Source of the DNA: STF1-107 sp964457935
GTDB taxonomy: Bacteria; Bacillota; Clostridia; Christensenellales; UBA1242
Reading direction: 5' to 3'
Length of the DNA stretch: 45,139 nt
Assembly: GCA_964457935.1 (NCBI GenBank)
Contig: CAYWFC010000003.1
Coordinates: 1-45,139, forward strand
Shown here: positions 22,494-30,240 of the stretch, piece by piece
Numbering within the stretch: the first letter of the stretch is position 1
Layout of the letters: each line of letters opens with the position of its first letter
The notes under the pieces: generated by a model
What the model was told of the DNA's origin: nothing
Databases searched by the model: none
The model's input: the letters and a program-made list of their open reading frames with translations, nothing else
Program-made: the position numbers and the translations under genes

Positions 22494-23249
22494 TTATCTA
22501 GACTTGTCGTCTTTTAGGCGTTCTTTTAGGGCTGTTTTGTCGAATTTTGGGAGTTCTTTGGTGAGTTTTTTGACATAGATGATTTTAGAGTTTTCGGTGC
22601 GTTCGAGTTCTTTGCAGAATTTCGTCAATTTATTGATCAAATCGTCGAAATCTTCGGCGGTGGACTCGCTGGACAGCAATTGTGCTGTCAGGAAATATCC
22701 GACATTTTTGCGACGGGTCTTAGCGTTGTAATACTCGTCATCGTCGAAGATGAAGCGGACTTTTAGTCCTGTGCCACCGATAATCTTGTACTCACTGCTG
22801 AAGGTATTGATGGTGTAGTACACGTGCAAGTCTTTGAAGAAGAAGTCGGTGTCAAACTCGAATGTGGTATTCAGCAAGTCACGCAGGCTATCGCGCAAGA
22901 ATTCTGGATGCTTGATAGGGCTGTCTTTGGAGTTTATCTCTATATCGCACTTTTTCTTCGATATCTGCGACAGGAATTTGCCATGCTCGTTTTTCTGCTC
23001 AGAATTCATCACCAAGTGCGCGGACCTGCCGTCGAGATATTTGTGCAAGCAGATGCCGGACTTCTCCAGCTCGCCCTCAGGGGTGTCGTAGTAATAATCT
23101 GTGCGCTTCACTGTGCGGGTGAAGGTAATGATGTATTTGTTGAAAAACTCCAGCACTTCGAGTGCTTTTTTCTTAGTATTTTTGTCAAACACTTCGAAGC
23201 GTACTTCTCTCTTGACGGTATCCATTTGATTGATATTTAATTTTCTCAT
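22494..23249 (-). CDS. CYTH-like (triphosphate tunnel) domain protein
   Basis: A 251-residue protein from ATG 23249, with AGGTGAG upstream; a GTG at 23258 is in frame but overlaps that site. TDYYYDTPEGELEKSGICLH resembles the YYDT-xxxxLxxxGxxLR block of CYTH enzymes, which bind polyphosphate or nucleotide triphosphates within a beta-barrel. Alternating charged strands (KVRFIFDDDEYY) fit a tunnel fold. The first strand reads KREVRFEVF, not the usual ExExK, and the Arg of LRxR is replaced by His-Lys, so catalysis is uncertain. It follows the zinc-peptidase gene by 21 bp and is probably co-transcribed. Confidence 0.65.
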   Translation of the reverse strand: MRKLNINQMDTVKREVRFEVFDKNTKKKALEVLEFFNKYIITFTRTVKRTDYYYDTPEGELEKSGICLHKYLDGRSAHLVMNSEQKNEHGKFLSQISKKKCDIEINSKDSPIKHPEFLRDSLRDLLNTTFEFDTDFFFKDLHVYYTINTFSSEYKIIGGTGLKVRFIFDDDEYYNAKTRRKNVGYFLTAQLLSSESTAEDFDDLINKLTKFCKELERTENSKIIYVKKLTKELPKFDKTALKERLKDDKSR

Positions 23250-23270
23250 AATTCTCACCTATTTTATTTA

Positions 23271-23990
23271 TTATTTGTCGTTATTCACTCGCACGATAAA
23301 CAGTATAAATCTCAGCAAGTCCAGCATAGACACCACTAGGCTAGCCACGTAAGTAAGGGCGGCGGAGTTTAGTACTTTCTTCGCGCCGTCTGCCTCTTCG
23401 GGTGTGAGTATGCCAGTGGAGCGTAGTGCTTGGTACGCTCTGGATGAGGCATTGTACTCGACAGGCAGTGTGATCAGGCTGAGTAGCGCCGACAGTGCGA
23501 AAAAGCCAATCCCTGAGTAGGCGAATATCAAGCCGATAATGCTATCTGGGATAAGGGCGAGATTCATCACTAGTCCCACAGCCACCAATGGCCACAGCAA
23601 TCTACTGGAGATATTGACCATAGGTATGATGAAAGAGCGCAGTTTGACAGGGAAATACCCATCTCTGTACTGCAGGGCGTGGCCCACCTCGTGCGTAGCG
23701 ACGCCTATGGCAGCGACAGATGTGCTATCGCGAGTGCTGTCCGAGAGTGCGATAGTCTTAGTCTTCGGATCATAATAGTCAGTCAATTCGCCCGAAGTGC
23801 TGGTAATGCGGACATCGTTCAGCCCGCTGGCGTCCAATATCTGGCGTGCCACTTCGGTAGCAGTCTTTTCGCATTTAGCTAATTCGTGCTTGTAATGATT
23901 GAAAGTAGACTGCACTCTTATCTGCGCGATAGTGGCGAATATCAGCCCGGGGAGTAATATTATGCCCATTAAATAATATTCTAAATACAT
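23271..23990 (-). CDS. Zinc metallopeptidase, YugP family
   Basis: A 239-residue membrane protein of the neutral zinc peptidase 2 family (YugP). An N-terminal membrane segment (about 4-22) precedes a cytosolic part with the zinc motif HEVGHAL (HExxH) at about residue 103. Preceding it, YYDPKTKTIALSD and TSVAAIGVAT are typical of the family. Two or three further membrane segments follow (about 130-190 and 215-235). ATG 23990 follows GAGGTG; the four extra codons up to 24002 overlap that site. The physiological substrate of YugP proteins is not established to my knowledge. It is first of two genes on this strand. Confidence 0.88.
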   Translation of the reverse strand: MYLEYYLMGIILLPGLIFATIAQIRVQSTFNHYKHELAKCEKTATEVARQILDASGLNDVRITSTSGELTDYYDPKTKTIALSDSTRDSTSVAAIGVATHEVGHALQYRDGYFPVKLRSFIIPMVNISSRLLWPLVAVGLVMNLALIPDSIIGLIFAYSGIGFFALSALLSLITLPVEYNASSRAYQALRSTGILTPEEADGAKKVLNSAALTYVASLVVSMLDLLRFILFIVRVNNDK

Positions 23991-24154
23991 AATGCACCTC
24001 ATTTTTTGATAATATTATATAATATATTTCTCTATTAATCAAATTATTTTAATAATTTATATTATATTTTTTCATATTTATAGTCTGCGGAATAAATGCA
24101 TGAGAAAAAATAATAAAAAAATAATAAAAAATATTCAAAAAATGTCAAAAAATA

Positions 24155-24184
24155 TTAGTAAATTATTATTTTATGTGTTATACT
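24155..24184 (+). promoter_or_regulatory. Promoter of the AT-hook protein gene
   Basis: TATACT at 24179-24184 is a good -10 box; TTAGTA at 24155-24160, 18 bp upstream, is a weak -35. The surrounding 24003-24154 stretch is almost pure A/T with no gene. Confidence 0.5.
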
Positions 24185-24208
24185 AAAAATGATTATTGGA
24201 GAAAAATT

Positions 24209-26605
24209 ATGAAAATATTTGATTCTATTGCAAAATTTTTTGACACAGTAGCAAATCTAGTCAACATAGAGATAATGTGTTTGATTGTATTTGGCATGAT
24301 GTTATTGTTACTCATCGTCACATTCATCAGATGTAGATGCTCGTACGAGGCTAGGCTGATCAAAGCCCTCGACAAGCTGATATCTTATATGTCTAATCAT
24401 CCGCAGATAGACGAGACCAATCTGGTGGAGTTTAATAAGAAAATGAAGAAAGTACCACATGTATTGAGGAAACAGTGGCAACAATTCATGCTTTACCGCG
24501 AGCACAACGCTAGCTACTATATGTCATTTCAGCATGTGGTGGAAAATCCTATGCGTACCAGCACGTACAAACAGCAGATAAAAGTATTTAATATCGTATC
24601 ATACATATTGGCATTTTTGTCGCTAATCATTACGGCGAATACTTTGATGACTGCGAATGCAAGTGAGGTATTTAGCCAAGTATTCGTATTGCCGTTCATC
24701 GTAATGGGGGTAAACTGGATATTCACGTTATTCTTTAACGCGAGACTAAATGCTATCACAGCAGATTTGTTCCAGAATTATCAGTATTTCGAGATCGCCA
24801 TAGACAAGGCGACCAGCACTCTGCCTGAGTATGTGGACTACGAAGTACTATTCACTACCAAAGAAATCAAGCAAGGCATACCTATTTTGTTCGAATATCT
24901 GGAGAAACGCTCTATCGTAGAACAGACAGAAATGGAGAGAGCGAGACAGAGGCAGATCGAGCACGACAGATACAATTTCGACAGGACAGGACTGGACAGC
25001 TCGCTAGTGCTGGATAGGTCTGTGCGCGAGGCTGAGATATATCTGTCTAATAGGAATAGATTAAATCAAGAAATCGACCAGATAAATAGCGAAATAAATA
25101 ATATTGAGAATAATTACAAAGAGAAGAACAAAGATTACCAGCGCAAACTGCAGGCTAGCAAAGAGAACATCGAGAGACTGAAATCTCAGCTCGAACAAGC
25201 AGCATCTAATATCGAAGCAAACTATATCAAGAAACAGCAACAAGATGAATTGAGTAGACAGCTCACACTAGAGAAAGATTTCGACACAGTCACCGCGACG
25301 AGAAAGAAAGACCTAGCAGCATTGCAGGCTGAGATAGATAAGAAAAACCAAGAGATAGATAAATTCAGGACTAGTCTAGAGAACGCTATGGTGGGCGAAT
25401 TCGAGACTTATACCAGAAAAATCTATGACAAGGTGGAAGGCATCTTCAATAAAGAGAAGAACGAGACTGCTGGCGAAATGCAGAAATTGCAGTCCGAACT
25501 AAAAGCCAAAAATGAGGCTCTCGCCGAACTAGAAGGCAACGGCGGGCAAGCGCAAGTCATCGCTCAACTGACTGAACAAAAGAATTTGCTCGAGAATGTA
25601 ATAATAGAAAAGAACAAATACATAGACAGTCTATTGGCTAATGCACAGACTATCGCATCTGCAGTGGCAGAGCCAGTAGTAGCGCCAGAGCCTGAATACA
25701 TCGCTGAGCCGGTGGCAGAACCAGTGGTGGAGACAGTACCTGAGCCAGTAGTAGAAGAGACTGAGCCTATCGTAGAGCCAGTGGTGGAAGAGCCTATCGT
25801 AGTGGCAGAAGAGCCAGTCGAAGAAGAAATCAAGCCTTTCTGGGAAATGCCAGCCGAAAACGTAGTGGCACAACCTGAAGAGATAGCAGAGCCTGAACCA
25901 GTGGCAGAGCCAGCAGAAGAACCTGCAGACGAAGAGCCGACTGATGGTGAGCCAGCGGACGAAGGTATTTTGATAGAATTACCTGAAGAAGTAGAACCTA
26001 TCGAAGAGACGGCGGAAATTGCCGAAAAACCAGCCGAAGAACCAAAGAAACATCCCGGCAGACCTAGAAAAGTAGTCGAAGAGGCACCTGCTACAGAGAA
26101 GCGTGGTCGTGGTCGCCCTAGAAAAGAAGAAACTAAGGACGAGCCTGCAGACGCTGAACCAAAGAAGAGTCCTGGTAGACCAAAGAAAGAGACCACAGAT
26201 GAACCAGCGACAGAAAAGCGCGGACGTGGCAGACCTAAAAAAACTGAGACTGACCTAGACTCAACAGAGCCAGCAGGTGAGAAACGCGGTCGTGGCCGTC
26301 CTAGAAAAGAGGAAACGAAAGAAGAGACCACTGACGCTGAGCCAAAGAAGGGTCCTGGCAGACCAAAGAAAGAGACTACAGACGAACCTGCTACAGAAAA
26401 GCGCGGGCGTGGTAGACCTAAAAAAACTGAGACTGCTCTAGACTCAGCAGAGCCAGCAGGCGAGAAACGTGGACGCGGTAGACCTAGAAAAGAGGACACT
26501 ATCGACGACAAGCTAAATGATCTAAACAAAACTCTCGAAGAGAGCAGGCAAAATCTAATGAAAGTCCAAGAACAACTCAAAATGCAGGACAAGAAAGATG
26601 AATAA
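24209..26605 (+). CDS. Membrane-anchored coiled-coil protein with eight C-terminal AT-hooks
   Basis: A 798-residue protein from ATG 24209 (GGAG upstream); I know no named homologue. Order: one membrane segment (about 20-42), a cytosolic stretch, a membrane hairpin (about 130-190), a long charged coiled-coil (about 260-480), a Val/Pro/Glu-rich acidic linker (about 485-610), then a basic tail. The tail (about 615-760) holds eight GRP cores: HPGRPRK, SPGRPKK, GPGRPKK and five of the form RGRGRPxK. They are separated by acidic spacers with DEPATEKRG and AEPAGEKRG repeats. AT-hooks bind the minor groove of AT-rich DNA. The layout suggests a tether between membrane and chromosome, but this is inference. 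The tail DNA itself is duplicated in blocks of about 200 bp. It is monocistronic with a strong terminator. Confidence 0.85.
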   Translation: MKIFDSIAKFFDTVANLVNIEIMCLIVFGMMLLLLIVTFIRCRCSYEARLIKALDKLISYMSNHPQIDETNLVEFNKKMKKVPHVLRKQWQQFMLYREHNASYYMSFQHVVENPMRTSTYKQQIKVFNIVSYILAFLSLIITANTLMTANASEVFSQVFVLPFIVMGVNWIFTLFFNARLNAITADLFQNYQYFEIAIDKATSTLPEYVDYEVLFTTKEIKQGIPILFEYLEKRSIVEQTEMERARQRQIEHDRYNFDRTGLDSSLVLDRSVREAEIYLSNRNRLNQEIDQINSEINNIENNYKEKNKDYQRKLQASKENIERLKSQLEQAASNIEANYIKKQQQDELSRQLTLEKDFDTVTATRKKDLAALQAEIDKKNQEIDKFRTSLENAMVGEFETYTRKIYDKVEGIFNKEKNETAGEMQKLQSELKAKNEALAELEGNGGQAQVIAQLTEQKNLLENVIIEKNKYIDSLLANAQTIASAVAEPVVAPEPEYIAEPVAEPVVETVPEPVVEETEPIVEPVVEEPIVVAEEPVEEEIKPFWEMPAENVVAQPEEIAEPEPVAEPAEEPADEEPTDGEPADEGILIELPEEVEPIEETAEIAEKPAEEPKKHPGRPRKVVEEAPATEKRGRGRPRKEETKDEPADAEPKKSPGRPKKETTDEPATEKRGRGRPKKTETDLDSTEPAGEKRGRGRPRKEETKEETTDAEPKKGPGRPKKETTDEPATEKRGRGRPKKTETALDSAEPAGEKRGRGRPRKEDTIDDKLNDLNKTLEESRQNLMKVQEQLKMQDKKDE

Positions 26606-26607
26606 CA

Positions 26608-26637
26608 AAATATCCCCAGACATCTGGGGATATTTTT
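26608..26637 (+). terminator. Terminator after the AT-hook gene
   Basis: AAATATCCCCAGA and TCTGGGGATATTT form a near-continuous inverted repeat (the innermost bases must unpair for the loop), followed by T residues, directly after the stop codon. Confidence 0.93.
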
Positions 26638-26670
26638 TGTACAAGCATTAATGTGCAAATATTACACTTT

Positions 26671-26760
26671 GTATTATGTAATGAGCAAATAATATGCTTT
26701 GTATTATGTAATGAGCAAATAATATGCTTTGTATTATGTAATGAGCAAATAATATGTTTT
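26671..26760. repeat. Three tandem 30-bp repeats
   Basis: Units at 26671-26700, 26701-26730 and 26731-26760 begin GTATTATGTAATGAGCAAAT; the first two are identical and the third differs by one base. A degraded relative precedes them at about 26648-26670 and another follows at 26761. The AATGAGCAAATAAT core suggests recent expansion by slippage. No gene is present. Confidence 0.9.
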
Positions 26761-26782
26761 GTATAAGTATGTAGTGAGCCAA

Positions 26783-26950
26783 TTACACTTTTTGACTAGT
26801 TTGGCTAGCGTAATGTTAAACACTTAATGATTTAATCTGGCTAGCATAGTGCTGGGATATTACACTTTTCTAGCATATTACACTTTTTCGTCTAGTTAGT
26901 CCAGCGTAGTGCTAGGGTATAATACTATTTTATTTAGTTTGGCTGGTATA
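26783..26950. repeat. Degenerate copies of the DUF1858 gene's 3' end
   Basis: The gene's last bases (stop TTA at 26951, then CACTTTTTCGTTTAGTTTGG and CTAGCAT) recur upstream in altered form at 26878-26915, 26860-26877 (truncated) and 26783-26815. A piece without the TTACAC part lies near 26830-26850. All share TTACACTTTT and most share GGCTAGC. They look like decayed tandem duplications of the coding end and form the gene-free region up to the 30-bp repeats. Confidence 0.75.
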
Positions 26951-27142
26951 TTACACTTTTTCGTTTAGTTTGGCTAGCATTAGGTCTAAGTCTACGCCAT
27001 GCAGAGCGCTCGCTTGCTGGAGTGACTCTTGCAGAGCGAATGGGCACGAGAAGCAGTGCAGGCCAAAGCCCGAAAGTATCTCTTCTGCATTTGGGTGATT
27101 CGCGATGACGTCTTGCAATGTGCTATTTTCGTCGAATGTCAT
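26951..27142 (-). CDS. DUF1858 domain protein
   Basis: A 63-residue protein matching the DUF1858 domain: TLQDVIANHPNAEEILSGFG, then LHCFSCPFALQESL with a CxxC pair, then a short ALHGVDLDLM helix. Such domains occur alone or fused to redox and iron-sulfur-related proteins in anaerobes. The cysteine pair suggests a redox or metal role, unproved. AAGGAG precedes ATG 27142, 12 bp after the SPFH-like gene, so the two form an operon. Its 3' end is the source of the degenerate repeats downstream. Confidence 0.85.
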   Translation of the reverse strand: MTFDENSTLQDVIANHPNAEEILSGFGLHCFSCPFALQESLQQASALHGVDLDLMLAKLNEKV

Positions 27143-27154
27143 AGTAGTCTCCTT

Positions 27155-28054
27155 TTAATAAAATTTGTATCCACAGTGGACGCAATATCTACTGCCGTCC
27201 ACCACTTTGGTCTCGCACAGCGGGCAGTAACGTGCGCGCTCTGCCGGCTCAGTATCAGTATGTGCAGTGATGACAGGGATATCCCCACCAGTGTCTACAT
27301 TGTGTGCGACAGGCGGTGCGGGTGTGTATCTCTGGCTGTCGGTCTCGCTATCTCCGCCGAACGCCGACACGCGAGTGGTATTAGGCACTTCGCTAAAGAA
27401 TGACGATGGCGACACTTGCCCAGTACTGGTGTCTGCAGATATGTCTACAGCCAGTATGCTGATACCTATGTCGTGATAACCGCGCATAAATTTAGTTTTT
27501 AGTGTATCGAGATATTGCCCGACATTGTCTAGTGGCATACCCTTTTTGCTAATAGCGGAACGTATGTCGTCAGTGAATAAGTATTCGATATCAGACGTCA
27601 ACTGTTCGCTAGATGGCTTGGAGTATTTGTACCTAATGAAACTCATAAAGTCTGTCTCATCAGTCACTTGGTAGTCCACTTTGCCACTGATTTTCAGATA
27701 GCCGGATGTCTTGTCCGCGAATGTGTAGCGTTTGATATTGAAAGCAAAGTGCATAGTCCGCGGTGCGGTGCTAACAAAGTACAGGTCAAAATTGACCTTC
27801 TCGGCAGGCTGGGACTTAGTGTCAAATCTACTCACAATATTGGGTATGGTCTGTCTAGTCAGCGCCACATCACCGCTGGCGAAGGCGTACTTGTACCGTC
27901 TGTAGTACACGTGCGCGCTGTAGCCTGACGGCACAGATAGCGTCTGACCTAGTTTTTTCTTCTTATAAAATTCGCAATACACCAAAGGCTGGCTATTTAG
28001 CACTTCGCTGGGGATGGTCAGCACTTTGGATTTTCGCCTAAATCTAAAACACAT
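27155..28054 (-). CDS. SPFH-like protein with C-terminal zinc ribbon
   Basis: A 299-residue cytosolic protein. Residues about 15-215 resemble the SPFH/virion-core-like family: beta-rich start (YKYAFASGDVALTRQ), KISGKVDYQVTDETDF, then a helical DDIRSAISKKG segment and HDIGISILAVDI. A Ser/Thr/Pro linker leads to a C-terminal zinc ribbon, YCPLCETKV then YCVHCGYKFY, with two CxxC pairs. Stress- or scaffold-type roles have been suggested for relatives; function here is unknown. There is no Shine-Dalgarno site: the consensus-like promoter ends just before ATG, so the mRNA should be leaderless. It is followed by the DUF1858 gene. Confidence 0.75.
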   Translation of the reverse strand: MCFRFRRKSKVLTIPSEVLNSQPLVYCEFYKKKKLGQTLSVPSGYSAHVYYRRYKYAFASGDVALTRQTIPNIVSRFDTKSQPAEKVNFDLYFVSTAPRTMHFAFNIKRYTFADKTSGYLKISGKVDYQVTDETDFMSFIRYKYSKPSSEQLTSDIEYLFTDDIRSAISKKGMPLDNVGQYLDTLKTKFMRGYHDIGISILAVDISADTSTGQVSPSSFFSEVPNTTRVSAFGGDSETDSQRYTPAPPVAHNVDTGGDIPVITAHTDTEPAERARYCPLCETKVVDGSRYCVHCGYKFY

Positions 28055-28060
28055 ATATTG

Positions 28061-28089
28061 AATATAGCACGATTTTTGATAGTTTTCAA
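28061..28089 (-). promoter_or_regulatory. Promoter of the SPFH-like gene
   Basis: On the minus strand TTGAAA (28089-28084) and TATATT (28066-28061) are 17 bp apart. The predicted start falls at the ATG (28054), giving a leaderless transcript. Confidence 0.75.
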
Positions 28090-28106
28090 GTTTTTGAAAT
28101 AAAAAA

Positions 28107-28135
28107 TTGACAAAAATGCAATACGGGTATATAAT
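28107..28135 (+). promoter_or_regulatory. Promoter of the LtaS-type gene (TTGACA-17-TATAAT)
   Basis: TTGACA at 28107-28112 and TATAAT at 28130-28135 match consensus exactly with 17-bp spacing. It is back to back with the promoter of the SPFH-like gene. Confidence 0.92.
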
Positions 28136-28156
28136 ACTAGTGTTTGAAGGTGAATT

Positions 28157-30124
28157 ATGTTTAATGCTTTTGAGAAAAAGACAGGATTTTTTACATTTTA
28201 TGTAGTAATGGCCATACTAGTGGAGATATTTACATTCGTGACACTAGGGTTTGGGATATTGCCGAAGTATTTTTTGTTAGATTTAGCGGTCATACTGTGC
28301 ATAGGGGGAGTGATATTCATCTTACCGCACGTGCTGGCGCAATACATAGTATCTGAAGCACTGTTATTCGTGCAGATATTGCTGTGCTATATGAATTATT
28401 CGCTATACAGCCTATACGGCGATGTATTCTCGATAGAGATGTTTAACCTCGCGGTCGAGGCTGCCAAGGCCATAGTGACAGACTTCTTGTCATTCACTAT
28501 GATCATGGTGTGCTTGGCTGTATTCGTGGTCACTGTGCTCATAGGGCGCGTGGTGTACAAAAGGCAGAAGCAGTACGCTGTGCCAGTCAAGAAGCATTTC
28601 TCACTCATGCTGGTGATGATACTTTTCATCTGCCAAGTGGTAGGCGTGAGTACATTTACTCTGCAGAAACAGAGCATATTGTCTCAGTCAGATATGGCGA
28701 CTACAGACTATGTCGCTAGTGACAGGATATTGCTAGATACCAATACACTAAAGGCTAAAGGTTTGTCTAGGCTGGGTACTTTTGGGTATTATGTCAATAA
28801 CATCAATATAGTACTGTCTGAGGGCAAGAACAAAGAACTCATCAATGCGGCGGTGGAGTACATAGACAATGGCGAAGTCAAGACTGCTGACGGTACTGAT
28901 GCTGGCAACAATCTCATCGTCATAATGGTAGAGTCGCTCGAGTGGTTTGCGCTCAGTGAGGAATTGACGCCTAATATTTGGGCGCTGATGCAAGAGAGCG
29001 TGGTGGCAGATAATTTCTTCTCAAAGAACAAGACCAACATAGCAGAGGGCTTGGCGCTGATGGGCAGTTTCCCTACAGGCAAGATATTGAAGCAAGTGGC
29101 TGGCAGTGCTGAGGATTATGACAATTTCGGCTTCACGTTGCCACAGATATTCAAGCGTGACGGCTACAGTACAGCGTATTTCCACCCATATCTGAGTAGT
29201 TTCTATAACAGGGCGGTGACATATCCGCAGATAGGCTTCGACGCGTGTTATTTCAACGACGAAGACTACAGTCAGATGACCAATGTATTTAGTTTCGGTG
29301 AGTGGAAGTACGAGAAGACCTTTGTGGACGAGCATCTCGAACTAATGGTGCCAGAGCAAGACCAGCCGTTCTTCACATTCTTCACCACTGTGAATACGCA
29401 TGGTCCGCTCGACGACAACGACAATGTGGAAGACAGAGTGGCGTACAAGGACACTGTACTAGAGAGTGATTATTGGGCAGATTTTTTGGCTAATCACACT
29501 CATATGTCTAATACGCAACTCAATAGGACAGCGAATTACGTGGCATCTGTGCATGGGCTAGATGTGGCGCTGAAGGGAGTATTTGACCGTCTGAAAGCGC
29601 TGGGCATATATGACACCACAGACATAGTGCTATACGGCGACCACAATATGTATTACCACAATGTGACTTATGATGTGAAGGACGTAGACCCTAGTGATTA
29701 TTCTGACTACGAACTAAACAGAGTGCCACTGATGATCAAGACTGGCAAGACAGTGGACAATGTGGAGAGATTTTGCACTGCTACTGACATAGCACCTACT
29801 ATACTAGATTTGTATGGATATGATTACAACAAAAATCTGTACGCAGGCAATTCATTGTTCGATACATTGCAGACTTACACCATAGGTGGCGAAGAGGTCG
29901 AAGTACCTACATTCTTCTCGCACACAGGCGGAATGTACAGCAGGTATATGTGCACTTTTGACTGGGAGAAATATTACGCCATAGACAGCAATATGACTGA
30001 CGAGGCGTACTTGGCTGAGTACAAGGAGGCGTTCAAAGACTCTAGTATGAAGCTGATACAGAAATACAACTATCTAAACACTTTATTTACTAGTGGGGTG
30101 TATCAGAAAATATCGCTGAAATAG
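28157..30124 (+). CDS. LtaS-type lipoteichoic acid synthase / phosphoglycerol transferase
   Basis: A 655-residue membrane enzyme that transfers glycerol phosphate from phosphatidylglycerol to a growing polymer or glycolipid. Five N-terminal membrane segments (about 12-190) are followed by an extracellular sulfatase-fold domain. The metal ligand Glu occurs in IVIMVESLEW. The nucleophile is probably Thr293 in KNKTNIAEG, matching the GKTSDAE-type motif. VLYGDHNMYYH gives the Asp495/His496 pair, and FFTTVNTHGPL is typical. GAAGGTG precedes ATG. pgsA in this window makes its lipid donor precursor. LtaS, LtaP and related phosphoglycerol transferases cannot be separated by reading alone. It ends at a strong terminator. 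Confidence 0.9.
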   Translation: MFNAFEKKTGFFTFYVVMAILVEIFTFVTLGFGILPKYFLLDLAVILCIGGVIFILPHVLAQYIVSEALLFVQILLCYMNYSLYSLYGDVFSIEMFNLAVEAAKAIVTDFLSFTMIMVCLAVFVVTVLIGRVVYKRQKQYAVPVKKHFSLMLVMILFICQVVGVSTFTLQKQSILSQSDMATTDYVASDRILLDTNTLKAKGLSRLGTFGYYVNNINIVLSEGKNKELINAAVEYIDNGEVKTADGTDAGNNLIVIMVESLEWFALSEELTPNIWALMQESVVADNFFSKNKTNIAEGLALMGSFPTGKILKQVAGSAEDYDNFGFTLPQIFKRDGYSTAYFHPYLSSFYNRAVTYPQIGFDACYFNDEDYSQMTNVFSFGEWKYEKTFVDEHLELMVPEQDQPFFTFFTTVNTHGPLDDNDNVEDRVAYKDTVLESDYWADFLANHTHMSNTQLNRTANYVASVHGLDVALKGVFDRLKALGIYDTTDIVLYGDHNMYYHNVTYDVKDVDPSDYSDYELNRVPLMIKTGKTVDNVERFCTATDIAPTILDLYGYDYNKNLYAGNSLFDTLQTYTIGGEEVEVPTFFSHTGGMYSRYMCTFDWEKYYAIDSNMTDEAYLAEYKEAFKDSSMKLIQKYNYLNTLFTSGVYQKISLK

Positions 30125-30155
30125 ATTTACTACAAAATATCATCAAAATGTACAA

Positions 30156-30191
30156 AAAAACACTAAAAAATGAGATTTTAGTGTTTTTTTT
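30156..30191 (+). terminator. Terminator after the LtaS-type gene
   Basis: AAAAACACTAAAA (30156-30168) pairs with TTTTAGTGTTTTT (30177-30189), followed by more T. Confidence 0.88.
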
Positions 30192-30240
30192 CATATCATA
30201 GCACGCGTGAGATGATTTATGCTAGGAGCAGGTGAAAACA

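Noticed and set aside
25564..26658. A long (364-codon) minus-strand frame opposite the AT-hook gene
   Set aside because: It mirrors the codon pattern of the repetitive plus-strand gene and its composition is only Ser, Gly, Pro and Phe; no binding site or promoter.
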